Below are positions 20,239 to 27,252 of a stretch of 41,146 nucleotides of DNA, piece by piece. Source of the DNA: Zoogloea sp. (lineage in GTDB: Bacteria > Pseudomonadota > Gammaproteobacteria > Burkholderiales > Rhodocyclaceae); the NCBI GenBank assembly GCA_023150095.1, contig JAKLLO010000020.1, forward strand, positions 1 through 41,146, given 5' to 3'. Position numbers and translations under genes: made by a program. Positions within the stretch are counted from its first letter, which is position 1. Each line of letters opens with the position of its first letter. Below the pieces are notes generated by a model that saw nothing but the letters and a program-made list of their open reading frames with translations, did no database searches and was not told the origin of the DNA.

Positions 20239-20277
20239 GACGGCGACGAGACGGGTTTGACCCCGCTCGCCGCCGTC
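20239..20277. other. Strong GC hairpin downstream of dctP
   Basis: GACGGCGACGAG (20239-20250) pairs with CTCGCCGCCGTC (20266-20277) with one mismatch, and the stem extends with CGGG/CCCG around a 6-nt loop after a bulged A. It lies about 75 nt after the dctP stop on the minus strand. No T-run adjoins, so it may protect the 3' end of the mRNA or act with Rho rather than being an intrinsic terminator. Confidence 0.4.
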
Positions 20278-20353
20278 CTGCCTTGCATCCGATTGACCGG
20301 GGCAATCCGCTCTTGTTCCCCGATCCGGATGACTTTTTTTGAGTCGATCGTGA

Positions 20354-21370
20354 TCAACGCTTGCCGGCGATCTCCCGGGCGCCTTCGGCCAGGCGCGCGC
20401 CGTCGAGGCCCTTGTCCTTCACCTGCTTCACCCACTCGTCCTGTACCGTCGCCGAGGCCTTGCGCAGGGCGTCCATCTCGGCCGGGCTGTACTCGGCGAT
20501 CTTGTTGCCCAGGCTCAGCACCTTCTTGTGGGCGGCCTTGTTCTCGTCGTCGAACACGGTGCCGAGCCGATCCACCAGCGGCGCGCCGGAGTGCTTGTCC
20601 ACGATGGCCTTGAGGTCGGCGGGCAGCGCGTCGTACTTCTGTTTGTTCATCAGTACCGTCAGCACGGTGGCGGTCGGGTACGGCTGGCCGGCGGGCGGCT
20701 GGACGTGGAACTTCGCCACTTCGGAGAGTTTGGTCGGTACGACCATTTCCCACGCGCCGAGGGCGCCATCCACCACACCCTTGGAGATCGCCTCGGTCAC
20801 CTGGGCCGGCGGCATGGCCACCGGCGCACCTCCCAGGGCGGCGATGGTCTTGGCACCCAGGCGGGTCGAGCTGCGCACCTTGAGCCCCTTCCAGTCGGCC
20901 AGGCCCTTCACTTCCTTGCTGGCGGTGTTGAGCGCCTGGCCGCCATCCACGTGGAAAGCCAGCACCTTGTAGGCCGAGAACTCCGGCTGGGCAAACTGCT
21001 GGTAGTACTTCCACACCGCGCGGCTGCCCGAGGTCGCGTCGGCCACCATGAAGGGCAGCTCGAAGGCCTCGATGGCCGGGAAGCGACCGGCGGAGTAGCC
21101 CGGCGCCGTCCACACCACGTCGGCGATGCCGTTCTTCACCTGATCCACCAGCTGGCCCGGCGTGCCGCCCAGCTGCATGGCCGGGAAGAACTGACAGGCG
21201 ATGCGGCCGCCGGATTCCTTCTTCATCTCCTCGCACCAGGGCATCAACACCTTTTGCTGGGTGGGCACCGCCGGCGGCAGGAAATGGGCGATCTTGAGCG
21301 TGACTTCTTGGGCCACCGCGGGAAGCGCGGCGCCCAGCACGGCCATCGCCAGCAGATTCTTGATGTTCAT
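20354..21370 (-). CDS. dctP: TRAP transporter periplasmic solute-binding protein
   Basis: This is the periplasmic binding component of a TRAP transporter. The protein is 338 residues. The signal peptide MNIKNLLAMAVLGAALPAVA is followed by mature QEVTLKIAHFLPP. The DctP family core is visible: GGTPGQLVDQVKNGIADVVW, GAKTIAALGGAPVAMPPAQV and EAISKGVVDGALGAWE. The family binds carboxylates through a conserved Arg, probably in the KVRSSTRLG stretch. The cognate membrane subunits dctQ/dctM are not adjacent but lie about 15.5 kb away at the head of the hpa operon; their promoter carries the same operator pair (see regulatory entries). I infer uptake of an aryl-acetate such as 4-hydroxyphenylacetate. 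The start has an excellent AGGAGGAGAC ribosome site. Confidence 0.92.
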   Translation of the reverse strand: MNIKNLLAMAVLGAALPAVAQEVTLKIAHFLPPAVPTQQKVLMPWCEEMKKESGGRIACQFFPAMQLGGTPGQLVDQVKNGIADVVWTAPGYSAGRFPAIEAFELPFMVADATSGSRAVWKYYQQFAQPEFSAYKVLAFHVDGGQALNTASKEVKGLADWKGLKVRSSTRLGAKTIAALGGAPVAMPPAQVTEAISKGVVDGALGAWEMVVPTKLSEVAKFHVQPPAGQPYPTATVLTVLMNKQKYDALPADLKAIVDKHSGAPLVDRLGTVFDDENKAAHKKVLSLGNKIAEYSPAEMDALRKASATVQDEWVKQVKDKGLDGARLAEGAREIAGKR

Positions 21371-21406
21371 TCAGGTCTCCTCCTGTGAAGGGCGTCTGCC
21401 CGTTAT

Positions 21407-21452
21407 TTACTAATATGCGAGCAATTAAAACACTAAGATGTTAGCAATACAA
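21407..21452 (-). promoter_or_regulatory. dctP promoter with two HpaR-like operators
   Basis: On the minus strand a -35-like TTGTAT (21447-21452) and a -10-like TTTAAT (21424-21429) are 17 bp apart. Palindromic sites CTAAGATGTTAG (21433-21444) in the spacer and CTAATATGCGAG (21410-21421) just downstream of the -10 have centres 23 bp apart. The first is identical to a site in the dctQ promoter. A bound MarR-type protein here would block RNA polymerase. The -35 is weak (TTG only), so the promoter call rests partly on the operator context. Confidence 0.65.
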
Positions 21453-21482
21453 GCCCGCCTTGATTCTTTTGCTTGGTCGGGA

Positions 21483-22541
21483 TCAGACCCGCTTGAACAG
21501 CGGGCTGCGGGCCTGCTGGGCGTCGGCGGCGGAGAAGAACTTCTCGGTGTAGATGTCCCGCTCGAACAGCCGACCCTGCATCAGCGCGGTGATGCACGCC
21601 TCGATCATCACCGGCGGGCCACACAGGTAGGCCTTGTGGCCGCGGAAGTCGTTGTCGAAGCAGGCTTTGGCCGCTTCATGCACATAGCCCCGGAAGCCCG
21701 TCCAGCCGCTGTCGGCCGGTTCGTCGGAGAGCGCCGGCACGTAGGTGAAGCCGGGATGGCGGGCGGCGAGCGCGGCGAACTCATCGTGGTAATACAGCTC
21801 CTGCCGGTTGCGGGCGCCGTAGATGAGGGTGATCGGCTGCGCGCTGCCGGTGGCGATGAGATCGAGGATCATCGAGCGTGGGCTGGACAGCCCCGAGCCG
21901 CCAGCCATGAAGATCGACGGCAGGCCGGCCGAGGCATGGACGAAGAAGCGCCCGTAAGGCCCACTGAGCTTGAGCGTGTCGCCAGCCTTGAGGGATTCGT
22001 GAATCCAGGTGGTGCCCTGCCCGCCTGGCACCCGCCGGATGTTGAGCTCGAGCTCGTCCGTGCCCGGCGGATTGGCCAGCGAGAAGGCCCGATGCCCGAT
22101 GCCGTCGGGCAGTTCGAGGTTGATGTACTGGCCGGCCTGAAAATCCAGCACCTCGCCGCCCTCCAGCCGGAGCCAGATGCCCTTGATCGTCGGCGTCAGG
22201 TCTTCGATGCGCGTCACCACGCCAGTGAAGTCGCGCACCGGCAGGTTGCGGGAATCCTCGTCGATCTCGATGTCGGCCTCGATGACGGTGTCGGATTCGA
22301 GCGTGGCGCAGCAGGCGAGGCACAGGCCGTCGCTGCGTTCGGAATCCATCAGCGCAAAGCCGGTCGCGCGGCCGTGGTCCACCTCGCCGTCCAGAACGCG
22401 GATCTTGCAGGTGGCGCAGTAGCCCTGACTGCAGGCGTGGGGCAGATAGACGCCGGCGCGCAGGGCGGCGTCGAGGATGGTCTGGCCTTCTTCCACCTCG
22501 ATGGTCTGGCCGAGGGGTTGGATGGTGAGTTCGTAGCTCAT
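21483..22541 (-). CDS. dmpP: Phenol hydroxylase-type reductase component (P subunit)
   Basis: This is the electron-transfer reductase of a multicomponent monooxygenase: NADH to FAD to [2Fe-2S] to the diiron hydroxylase. The protein is 352 residues, the DmpP length. The N-terminal plant-type ferredoxin domain has C37-x4-C42-x2-C45 (HACSQGYCATCK) and a further cysteine cluster at 74-78 (LCLACCA). The FAD domain shows RAFSLANPP, and the NAD domain MAGGSGLSSPRSM and YLCGPPVMIEAC. The start at 22541 is chosen (MSYELTIQP), not the longer frame that would run into the gap after the O subunit gene. It is the last of six minus-strand genes in the K-L-M-N-O-P order, with dctP under its own promoter about 110 bp downstream. 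Confidence 0.93.
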   Translation of the reverse strand: MSYELTIQPLGQTIEVEEGQTILDAALRAGVYLPHACSQGYCATCKIRVLDGEVDHGRATGFALMDSERSDGLCLACCATLESDTVIEADIEIDEDSRNLPVRDFTGVVTRIEDLTPTIKGIWLRLEGGEVLDFQAGQYINLELPDGIGHRAFSLANPPGTDELELNIRRVPGGQGTTWIHESLKAGDTLKLSGPYGRFFVHASAGLPSIFMAGGSGLSSPRSMILDLIATGSAQPITLIYGARNRQELYYHDEFAALAARHPGFTYVPALSDEPADSGWTGFRGYVHEAAKACFDNDFRGHKAYLCGPPVMIEACITALMQGRLFERDIYTEKFFSAADAQQARSPLFKRV

Positions 22542-22634
22542 GGGAAAATCTCTCTCCAAAAGATCGAGGACCGGGCGGCCCACCTGCGCGGGCCGCGCGA
22601 TCCTCGATGGGGTCGGGATGACCGGCGGGATCGG

Positions 22635-22994
22635 TCAGTAGCCCGAGCCGGCGATGCCGTCGAGGCCCGGCGTAGTGAAGCGGATCAGGTCCTTGTGGCC
22701 GATGCCGTTCTCCGCGAGGCTCTTGGCCGGATCAGGCGAGAACACGGTGTTCGAGTTCTGCCAGACCACCGTGCGCCAGTCGATCTGCGCCCAGTCTGGG
22801 TGGTAGCTGAAGCAGTCGGTCATGTATTTGTCGGTCACCACCGAGAACGGCGTCTCCGGCGGCAGCGCCAGCACGAAGGGGCGGGAGAACATCCGGTGGC
22901 GCTCCCAGTTGATGAACAGGAGCTGCTTGCCGCGGTAGTTGGCCAGCGCGTCGCGGGACGGAAAATCGTAGGGGGCCAGGGTTTTCAGGCTCAT
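22635..22994 (-). CDS. dmpO: Phenol hydroxylase-type gamma subunit (O subunit)
   Basis: This small subunit belongs to the diiron hydroxylase heterohexamer (L2N2O2). The protein is 119 residues. It resembles the DmpO/PhO family: YDFPSRDALANYRGKQLLFI, HRMFSRPFVLALPPETPFSV, DWRTVVWQNSNTVFSPD and a terminal GHKDLIRFTTPGL. It has no cofactor of its own; it packs against the N subunit. The start at 22994 (MSLKTL) is preceded by GAGGAGACC. It follows the N subunit gene closely (10 bp), as in the classical phenol hydroxylase operons. Confidence 0.9.
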   Translation of the reverse strand: MSLKTLAPYDFPSRDALANYRGKQLLFINWERHRMFSRPFVLALPPETPFSVVTDKYMTDCFSYHPDWAQIDWRTVVWQNSNTVFSPDPAKSLAENGIGHKDLIRFTTPGLDGIAGSGY

Positions 22995-23004
22995 CGCGGT
23001 CTCC

Positions 23005-24549
23005 TCAGTTTCTGGTGGCCAGGTGGCGCCAGGCGGCAAAGTTCTTCTGGTCTTCCGAGCCGTTGAAGTCGCCGGTGGCCCGCTTGTCGAGGCGCCAGTA
23101 TTCGGCGATGTGGGCGCCGGGGTTGAAGTCCGGCGCGGTCACATCGACGCCTTCCGGTGCGCAGTTGCCCTGCAGGGCCTGGTTGGACGAGATGTAGGTC
23201 TGGACGTACTTCTCGGGCTCGTGCTCGAAGATCTCCTTGCAGTGGTCCGAGCAGAAATGGAACTTCTCGCCCTTGTAAGTGGTTTCGCGGAAGCAGGTGT
23301 TCATCGGGTCGCCCGGCTCGTTGAACTTGATGGTGGACACGCACACCTGGCAGTTCATCGGCTGGGTGCGGTTGTTGAAGCGGTTGCCGGCCTTCTCCTG
23401 GGCGGCCCAGTACTCGTACACCGGGCGGTAGTACTTGTCGAAGGTGTCCGGATACTTGGCGGACAGCCAGTCCAGCTCGTCGGGTTCGGGGATCCAGGTG
23501 TGGAAGGGCGTGGCGTCGGGCTTCATGTAGAAGCCGATCCACGACTGGTGGGTGACGTGCTCCTTCTCCTCGATGGTCTGGTTGAAGCACTTGGGCACCG
23601 TGATGCCATAGCGGGCCAGATCGTTGAACAGTGCCGCGCCGTTCTGCTCGAAGTAGATCTCCCAGGCTTCCTTGAAGCTCATGATCCGCTTGGGCAGCAT
23701 GTAGTCCATCATCATCCCCACCGAAGCCAGCTTGCGGGTGCCGCGCCAGGTCCATTTGTCGATCCAGCGCTGGACGATGGGGAGGTTGTCCGGGTCCTGC
23801 TCGAGCATGAACTTGATGCACTCGAGGCCCAGCGTCATGTGGCGGGCTTCGTCCGACTGGGCCGAGAAGCCGACGGTCATCGCTGCCATGTCGCCGTTGT
23901 AGGCCGCACCCGAGATGAAGGGCACGAACAGGATGTTGGTGAGCACGTACTCGAAGGCAAAGCCGATCGCCACCATGAACTCGAAGGGCCCGGCGGTGAT
24001 GGCGTCGTCGAAGAAGGATTTGCCGTCCGACAGGTACCACATGCGCGACTGCTGGTGCGCGAACTCGTCCATCCCGTGGTAGTACTTATTGTAGTTGGAG
24101 ATGGAGTGGATCTGGGTCTGGAAGTGGCGGTATTCGTCCACCGCCTGCATCTGGCAGGCCACCCGCGGGCCGGCGCCGACCATCTGCCGGCCAACCATCG
24201 AGAAGCCCCGCGCGGCCATCAGCTCGAGCGGCGGCGTCGAGCCCAGGAAGAGCTTGAGCACGTTCATGTAGCGGGCGTCGGTGACCGACAGGTGCCCGTT
24301 GTTCTGGTTGAACGCGTCGAGGATGGCGTAGAGCTTGCGCTCCTTTTCGGACTGGTATTTCCAGTAGGCGTCCATCGTCAGCCGGAACGGGTCTTCCCAC
24401 TTGTCCCAGTCGTGGATCTTGATGCCCTCGTAGCTCACCTGCGGGAAGACCTTGTCCATCGGCTGGTAGGTCGTGTCCCACGCGAGGTCGCGGGTCATCA
24501 GGGTGTAGCGCTCCTTGAGGCCGAGCTTCTTGGCGACTTTCATGTCCAT
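23005..24549 (-). CDS. dmpN: Phenol hydroxylase-type alpha subunit, diiron oxygenase (N subunit)
   Basis: This is the catalytic subunit of a bacterial multicomponent monooxygenase, which uses O2 and a carboxylate-bridged diiron centre to hydroxylate an aromatic ring. The protein is 514 residues. The six ligand set is intact: E109 (PPLELM), E139-x-x-H142 (VDEYRHFQ), E200 (FAFEYVLTN) and E234-x-x-H237 (QSDEARHMT). A C-terminal YHS-type metal-binding region has Cys pairs (NCQVC near 400, FCSDHC near 432). Compared with CF600 DmpN as I recall it, residues next to the ligands differ (LELMAARGF for LEYQAFQGF, DEYRHFQ for DELRHVQ), hinting at another substrate. Its context beside hpaA and the homoprotocatechuate genes suggests 4-hydroxyphenylacetate or a relative, by inference only. 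Confidence 0.95.
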   Translation of the reverse strand: MDMKVAKKLGLKERYTLMTRDLAWDTTYQPMDKVFPQVSYEGIKIHDWDKWEDPFRLTMDAYWKYQSEKERKLYAILDAFNQNNGHLSVTDARYMNVLKLFLGSTPPLELMAARGFSMVGRQMVGAGPRVACQMQAVDEYRHFQTQIHSISNYNKYYHGMDEFAHQQSRMWYLSDGKSFFDDAITAGPFEFMVAIGFAFEYVLTNILFVPFISGAAYNGDMAAMTVGFSAQSDEARHMTLGLECIKFMLEQDPDNLPIVQRWIDKWTWRGTRKLASVGMMMDYMLPKRIMSFKEAWEIYFEQNGAALFNDLARYGITVPKCFNQTIEEKEHVTHQSWIGFYMKPDATPFHTWIPEPDELDWLSAKYPDTFDKYYRPVYEYWAAQEKAGNRFNNRTQPMNCQVCVSTIKFNEPGDPMNTCFRETTYKGEKFHFCSDHCKEIFEHEPEKYVQTYISSNQALQGNCAPEGVDVTAPDFNPGAHIAEYWRLDKRATGDFNGSEDQKNFAAWRHLATRN

Positions 24550-24572
24550 GTTTGTCTCCTTGGGGGCCGGAA

Positions 24573-24842
24573 TCAGCTGTTCCAGCTCAGGGTGAATTCG
24601 TCGTCGGTTTCGTCCAGGTGGCCCGAGATGGTGATGAGGTGCAGCTGCAGCTCCTGCAGGTCGAAGTCGCGGCCCATCTTTTCTTCCACCGTCTCGCGGC
24701 GGATCACCAGCCGGCCGGGCACGTCCACCTTCACCATGGCCGGCTGGTCGCTGACGATGGCGCCGGGGTTGTCGTCGAGGATGGCCTCGACGATGCAGCG
24801 GGTTTCTTCGTTCTTCTGGAACGCGATGAATGCGTTGGACAT
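24573..24842 (-). CDS. dmpM: Phenol hydroxylase-type regulatory/coupling protein (M subunit)
   Basis: This cofactor-free effector protein of the MmoB/DmpM family binds the hydroxylase and gates O2 and electron coupling. The protein is 89 residues (DmpM is about 90). Visible family features are AFIAFQKNEETRCIVEAILD, NPGAIVSDQPAMVKVDVPG and the EEKMGRDFDLQELQLHLITI segment. It lies 9 bp after the L gene and 23 bp before the N gene. A strong AAGGAAG ribosome site precedes the ATG at 24842. Confidence 0.92.
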   Translation of the reverse strand: MSNAFIAFQKNEETRCIVEAILDDNPGAIVSDQPAMVKVDVPGRLVIRRETVEEKMGRDFDLQELQLHLITISGHLDETDDEFTLSWNS

Positions 24843-24851
24843 GGCGCTTCC

Positions 24852-25844
24852 TTAAAGGGTGATGCCGGCCTTGGCGGCGCGGGCTTCAAGCTGGCGGGTG
24901 ATCTCGGCGAGCACGGAGTCGCCGTCATCACCAAAGGCCAGGGTGGCCACCGGCGCCAGGGCTTCGGCAGCCCGGTCGCGCCAGGCGGCGATCCACTCGG
25001 CGAGCTGCGCCTTGTTGGCCGGGTTGTCGGCGGCGGCGGCCTTCAACTGGGCGTCGATCCACTTCACGTTCTCGGCGTACCACTCGCGCTGGAAGCGGGT
25101 GAGCATCGAGAACACCGGGCCGTGGGTGGCGTTGAGGAGATCGTTGTAGCGCTCGTACACCAGCGGGAAGAGCAGCCCGTTGAGCACGAAATCCTGGGCA
25201 ACCAGCACCTGGAACCAGTCCTTCTCGACCATCAGGTCTTCCACGTAGCGCCGCAGGCCCTGCCACTCGACGGCGCCCAGCCAGGCGGCCTTGGCCTCGG
25301 CCAGCGCATCCACATCGCCAAAGGCCATGCCGAGCCGGGTGACGTACTGGGCGATGCCGAGCTGGTCCATGCTGGCGTAACAGGTGGCCTGGGCGATGGC
25401 GATGCCGTAGCTGTAGGCGGCCACATAGCTGTCGTTGATGTTGGCGCCCCAGGCCACGTGGCGCAGGGGCAGGAAGACCTTCAGCGCCGCATCGCGGCCG
25501 GCCGCGGGATAGCTGGCGGCAAGGCCGAGCTGATCCACCAGGTCGAAGTCACCTTCGGCGGTCTCCTGCATCCGGCCGCGAGCCTGCACCCAGGTGCCGT
25601 AGTAAAACTGGCGCGGGTCCTTCAGGGCGTACCAGTCCTGCATCGTGATCTTCGTGCGGGTGGCGTCGAAGATGTCGTGCTCCGGCGCCCAGGTCGGGCG
25701 GTAGTGGTAGTTCTCGGTGGGCTGCAGGTCCATCGTGGCTTCCAGGTAGCGGGAAGCCGGCTTGTCGGCGCCCATCCGCCGGGCCAGGTGGCCGAAGGTT
25801 TGCCGCAGGGGCGTGATGGTGACCGTGCGCAGGTCGATCTGCAT
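24852..25844 (-). CDS. dmpL: Phenol hydroxylase-type beta subunit (L subunit)
   Basis: This beta subunit of the diiron hydroxylase keeps the ferritin-like fold but lacks the iron ligands. The protein is 330 residues, the DmpL length. It opens MQIDLRTVTITPLRQTFGHL and contains ENYHYRPTWAPEHDIFDATRT, DWYALKDPRQFYYGTWVQ and RRYVEDLMVEKDWFQVLVAQ, all typical of the family. A GAGGAGGAGAC ribosome site precedes the start. It follows the K gene and precedes the M gene in the canonical order. Confidence 0.93.
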   Translation of the reverse strand: MQIDLRTVTITPLRQTFGHLARRMGADKPASRYLEATMDLQPTENYHYRPTWAPEHDIFDATRTKITMQDWYALKDPRQFYYGTWVQARGRMQETAEGDFDLVDQLGLAASYPAAGRDAALKVFLPLRHVAWGANINDSYVAAYSYGIAIAQATCYASMDQLGIAQYVTRLGMAFGDVDALAEAKAAWLGAVEWQGLRRYVEDLMVEKDWFQVLVAQDFVLNGLLFPLVYERYNDLLNATHGPVFSMLTRFQREWYAENVKWIDAQLKAAAADNPANKAQLAEWIAAWRDRAAEALAPVATLAFGDDGDSVLAEITRQLEARAAKAGITL

Positions 25845-25919
25845 GGTGTGTCTCCTCCTCGGGGGTTCGTCCGGCGGCGGGCGGTTGCCCGGCCGGGTTC
25901 GTTTTAGGTGTGGGGTGGA

Positions 25920-26198
25920 TCAGCGGAAGCGCTGATGGGTCGCGTCGTGCAGGCGCCAGGCCCAGTCGGTGGCGGGGCCGGCGGGCCGATCGGCGCCCTC
26001 CCCGTCCAGAAACACCACCTGATTGGCGGCGCAGAATTCGCCGAAGGCGGCCCGGGGCATCATCAGCTCGACGGCCATCTCCGGCTCGCCCACCGAGAAC
26101 TCGAAAGCCACCAGCCCGTCGTCGCGGGCCTCGATCACCCGCACGTAGCGGCGGGTGAGGTCGAAGGCGTGTCGTGCCATGTCTGTCTCCTCCGACAC
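25920..26198 (-). CDS. dmpK: Phenol hydroxylase-type assembly protein (K subunit)
   Basis: The first gene of the six-gene monooxygenase operon encodes 92 residues. DmpK-type proteins are not part of the turnover complex but bind the hydroxylase and are thought to help assemble the active diiron form. The sequence (DLTRRYVRVIEARDDGLVAF, then EFSVGEPEMAVELMMPRAAF) fits the family. Its Shine-Dalgarno CGGAGGAGAC is strong. A MarR-type operator lies about 65-75 bp upstream (core 26263-26274), and the hpaA stop is about 120 bp upstream. Confidence 0.88.
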   Translation of the reverse strand: MSEETDMARHAFDLTRRYVRVIEARDDGLVAFEFSVGEPEMAVELMMPRAAFGEFCAANQVVFLDGEGADRPAGPATDWAWRLHDATHQRFR

Positions 26199-26260
26199 GC
26201 CGCCACCGCCTGGCTGGTTGCCCGACTGAGGGGCGTGTTCATGGCAGCCATTTCACCAAA

Positions 26261-26279
26261 CATTAATATGTTAGTGAAT
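26261..26279 (-). promoter_or_regulatory. HpaR-like operator upstream of the dmpK operon
   Basis: CATTAATATGTTAGTGAAT contains the palindrome core TTAATATGTTAG (26263-26274), differing from the dctP/dctQ site CTAAGATGTTAG at two positions. It lies 65 bp upstream of dmpK in the short gap after hpaA. No second site 23 bp away was found here. A shorter perfect inverted repeat ATGGC-A-GCCAT sits at 26241-26251, between the operator and the gene. Confidence 0.65.
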
Positions 26280-26317
26280 GGATGTTCTGGAGCTTGACTT
26301 GTACTTTTCGGAGGTTT

Positions 26318-27244
26318 TCAGCCGGCGGTGCCGCTGTGGTGCTGCTGGCGGAACTGGCTGGGCGAGTTGCCCGTGCGCTGGGCGAAGAAGCGCGAGAAAT
26401 ACGCCGGATCGGCAAAGCCCAGCTGGTCGCTGATCTCGCCGACGGGCGTCGAGGAAAACCGCAGGAGGCGCCGCGCCTCCTGCAGCAGACGGTCGTGGAC
26501 CACCTCTTTCGAGGCCAGGTTGGCGATGCGCCGGCACACGTCGTTGAGCCGGGCTTCGGTGACGGCCAGCTCGCGGGCGTACTCGGAGAGCGTGATGTGC
26601 TCGCGAAAGTGCGCTTCGACCAGATCGCAGAAGCCGAGGAAGATCCGCACGTCCTCGCCCCGCTTCATCTTGAGCGGCGACGCCGGCAGCTCGGCCTGGA
26701 GCAGCCGGTTGAAGCTCACGAAGAAGCACAGCCCGAGGGCGTTGAGCACCGCCGAGCGGCCTTGCCCGCGGGCCACGAACTCGTCGCGCATCAGCGCAGC
26801 CAGCGCAAACAGCCGCTCGATCTCGGGCTTGAGCGCCGCGTCGGTGTTGCCCAGCAGCATGAAAGCCGGGTCGCGCAGCTGGGCCTCGGGCCACAGCCCG
26901 GCGGTCGAGGCGTGCCAGCCGCGCACCACCTCCTGGCGCACGGTGATCACGTGGCCGTCGGTGTCTTCTTCAGAGTAGAACGCGTGGGGCACCGCCGGCG
27001 GCGTGAGGAAGGCCAGCGGCGCGTCGCCGCAGTAAACCTGGTCGTCCAGATGGAGCTGGATCTTGCCCCGGGTGAGCAGATGCACCTGATAGAAGCGCGA
27101 ATGCCGGTGGGCCGGGGTGTTGCGGCCGAAGATCTCGGCCATCCGGCTGAAGGTCTCGCAGTGAACATCGCAATCCGGATCGCCCGCATCGTAGGTGCGG
27201 CTGATGTAGATGTCCGGAATGTTGCGCGCGGCGGTCGGCGGCAT
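26318..27244 (-). CDS. hpaA: AraC-family activator of 4-hydroxyphenylacetate catabolism
   Basis: The protein is 308 residues. The N-terminal cupin sensor domain (about 1-120) reads PDIYISRTYD, HRHSRFYQVHLLTRGKIQLH and LAFLTPPAVPHAFYSEED with DGHVITVRQE. The C-terminal double helix-turn-helix (about 205-300) has EYARELAVTEARLNDVCRRI and SDQLGFADPAYFSRFF. These match E. coli HpaA as I recall it along the whole length. HpaA activates hpaBC (the hydroxylase genes) with 4-hydroxyphenylacetate as inducer. Here it is the last gene of the hpa/TRAP operon (8 bp after the MFS gene) and lies directly ahead of the dmp-type operon, the place where hpaBC would be expected. The start is the ATG at 27244. 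Confidence 0.88.
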   Translation of the reverse strand: MPPTAARNIPDIYISRTYDAGDPDCDVHCETFSRMAEIFGRNTPAHRHSRFYQVHLLTRGKIQLHLDDQVYCGDAPLAFLTPPAVPHAFYSEEDTDGHVITVRQEVVRGWHASTAGLWPEAQLRDPAFMLLGNTDAALKPEIERLFALAALMRDEFVARGQGRSAVLNALGLCFFVSFNRLLQAELPASPLKMKRGEDVRIFLGFCDLVEAHFREHITLSEYARELAVTEARLNDVCRRIANLASKEVVHDRLLQEARRLLRFSSTPVGEISDQLGFADPAYFSRFFAQRTGNSPSQFRQQHHSGTAG

Positions 27245-27252
27245 GGATGGCC

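Noticed and set aside
21438-23066. A plus-strand open frame (542 residues) antisense to dmpP and dmpO
   Set aside because: It is opposite two clear phenol-hydroxylase subunit genes; the composition is that of a shadow frame.
26225-26260. A possible sigma-54 promoter (GG and GC with 10-bp gap) upstream of dmpK on the minus strand
   Set aside because: The dinucleotides fit, but the flanks (TTGGTGA and GCTGCC) are poor matches to the TTGGCAC-TTGCW consensus, and no DmpR/XylR-type activator gene is in the window.
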